NCBI GenBank assembly: GCA_022563115.1
Contig: JADFNY010000044.1
Coordinates: forward strand, 1-14,169
DNA length: 14,169 nucleotides
Reading direction: 5' to 3'
DNA from: Acidobacteriota bacterium
GTDB taxonomy: Bacteria; Acidobacteriota; UBA890
Position 1 is the stretch's first letter. Every line of letters starts with the position of its first letter. Position numbers and translations under genes: made by a program. The notes under the pieces are model-generated. The model saw nothing but the letters and a program-made list of their open reading frames with translations. It made no database searches and was not told the DNA's origin. Of this stretch, positions 14,169 to 14,169 are shown piece after piece.

Positions 14169-14169
14169 G

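Overview
The window is a GC-rich, densely packed stretch of bacterial chromosome with high third-position GC and long shadow ORFs. Membrane-fusion and FtsX/MacB-type transport genes point to a Gram-negative host. The final gene has the two-copy permease layout often called ADOP, which is common in Acidobacteriota and other uncultured soil lineages. The MerA-like oxidoreductase/TVP38 pair would also fit deltaproteobacterial-type lineages (Myxococcota, Desulfobacterota and relatives). The sequence does not settle the phylum. I see no tRNA, rRNA, CRISPR array, transposase or phage gene.

Layout. Positions 1-3232 (minus) hold an efflux or lipoprotein-trafficking ABC operon: membrane fusion protein, LolD-like ATPase, FtsX permease and a second permease cut by the window edge. 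Two of its junctions are ATGA overlaps. Positions 3233-3494 are non-coding, with three small hairpins and one copy of a dispersed repeat. Next comes a PilZ-receiver fusion protein (3495-4232, minus). It diverges from a decayed receiver-domain gene on the plus strand (4258-4457). Positions 4460-6716 (minus) encode a DedA-like TVP38/TMEM64 membrane protein and, overlapping it by 11 bases, a flavin disulfide oxidoreductase of the lipoamide dehydrogenase/mercuric reductase superfamily. A stem-loop at 6790-6818 separates this pair from a MerR-like helix-turn-helix plus TPR protein (6865-7683, minus).

The centre is a bacterial non-homologous end-joining (NHEJ) locus. Ku (7772-8725, minus) and the three-domain ligase LigD (8830-11517, plus; phosphoesterase-ligase-polymerase) diverge from a 104-base gap. 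LigD overlaps tail-to-tail with an alpha/beta hydrolase of the KANL3/Tex30-like type (11480-12088, minus). Upstream of the hydrolase lies a strong 20-bp inverted repeat (12104-12155) that shares a 27-base identical core with the repeat near 3428. The window ends in the ADOP-like permease (12228 to beyond 14169, minus).

How the genes work together: Ku and LigD form a complete two-protein NHEJ repair system. The ABC operon is a self-contained export unit whose outer-membrane partner is not in view. The PilZ-receiver protein could connect phosphorelay and cyclic-di-GMP signals. The oxidoreductase/TVP38 pair is probably co-transcribed, with an unknown substrate. Nothing here amounts to a clearly new system. 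The best leads are the dispersed repeat, the missing N-terminus of the HTH-TPR gene, the altered catalytic residue in the oxidoreductase and the decayed signalling gene.
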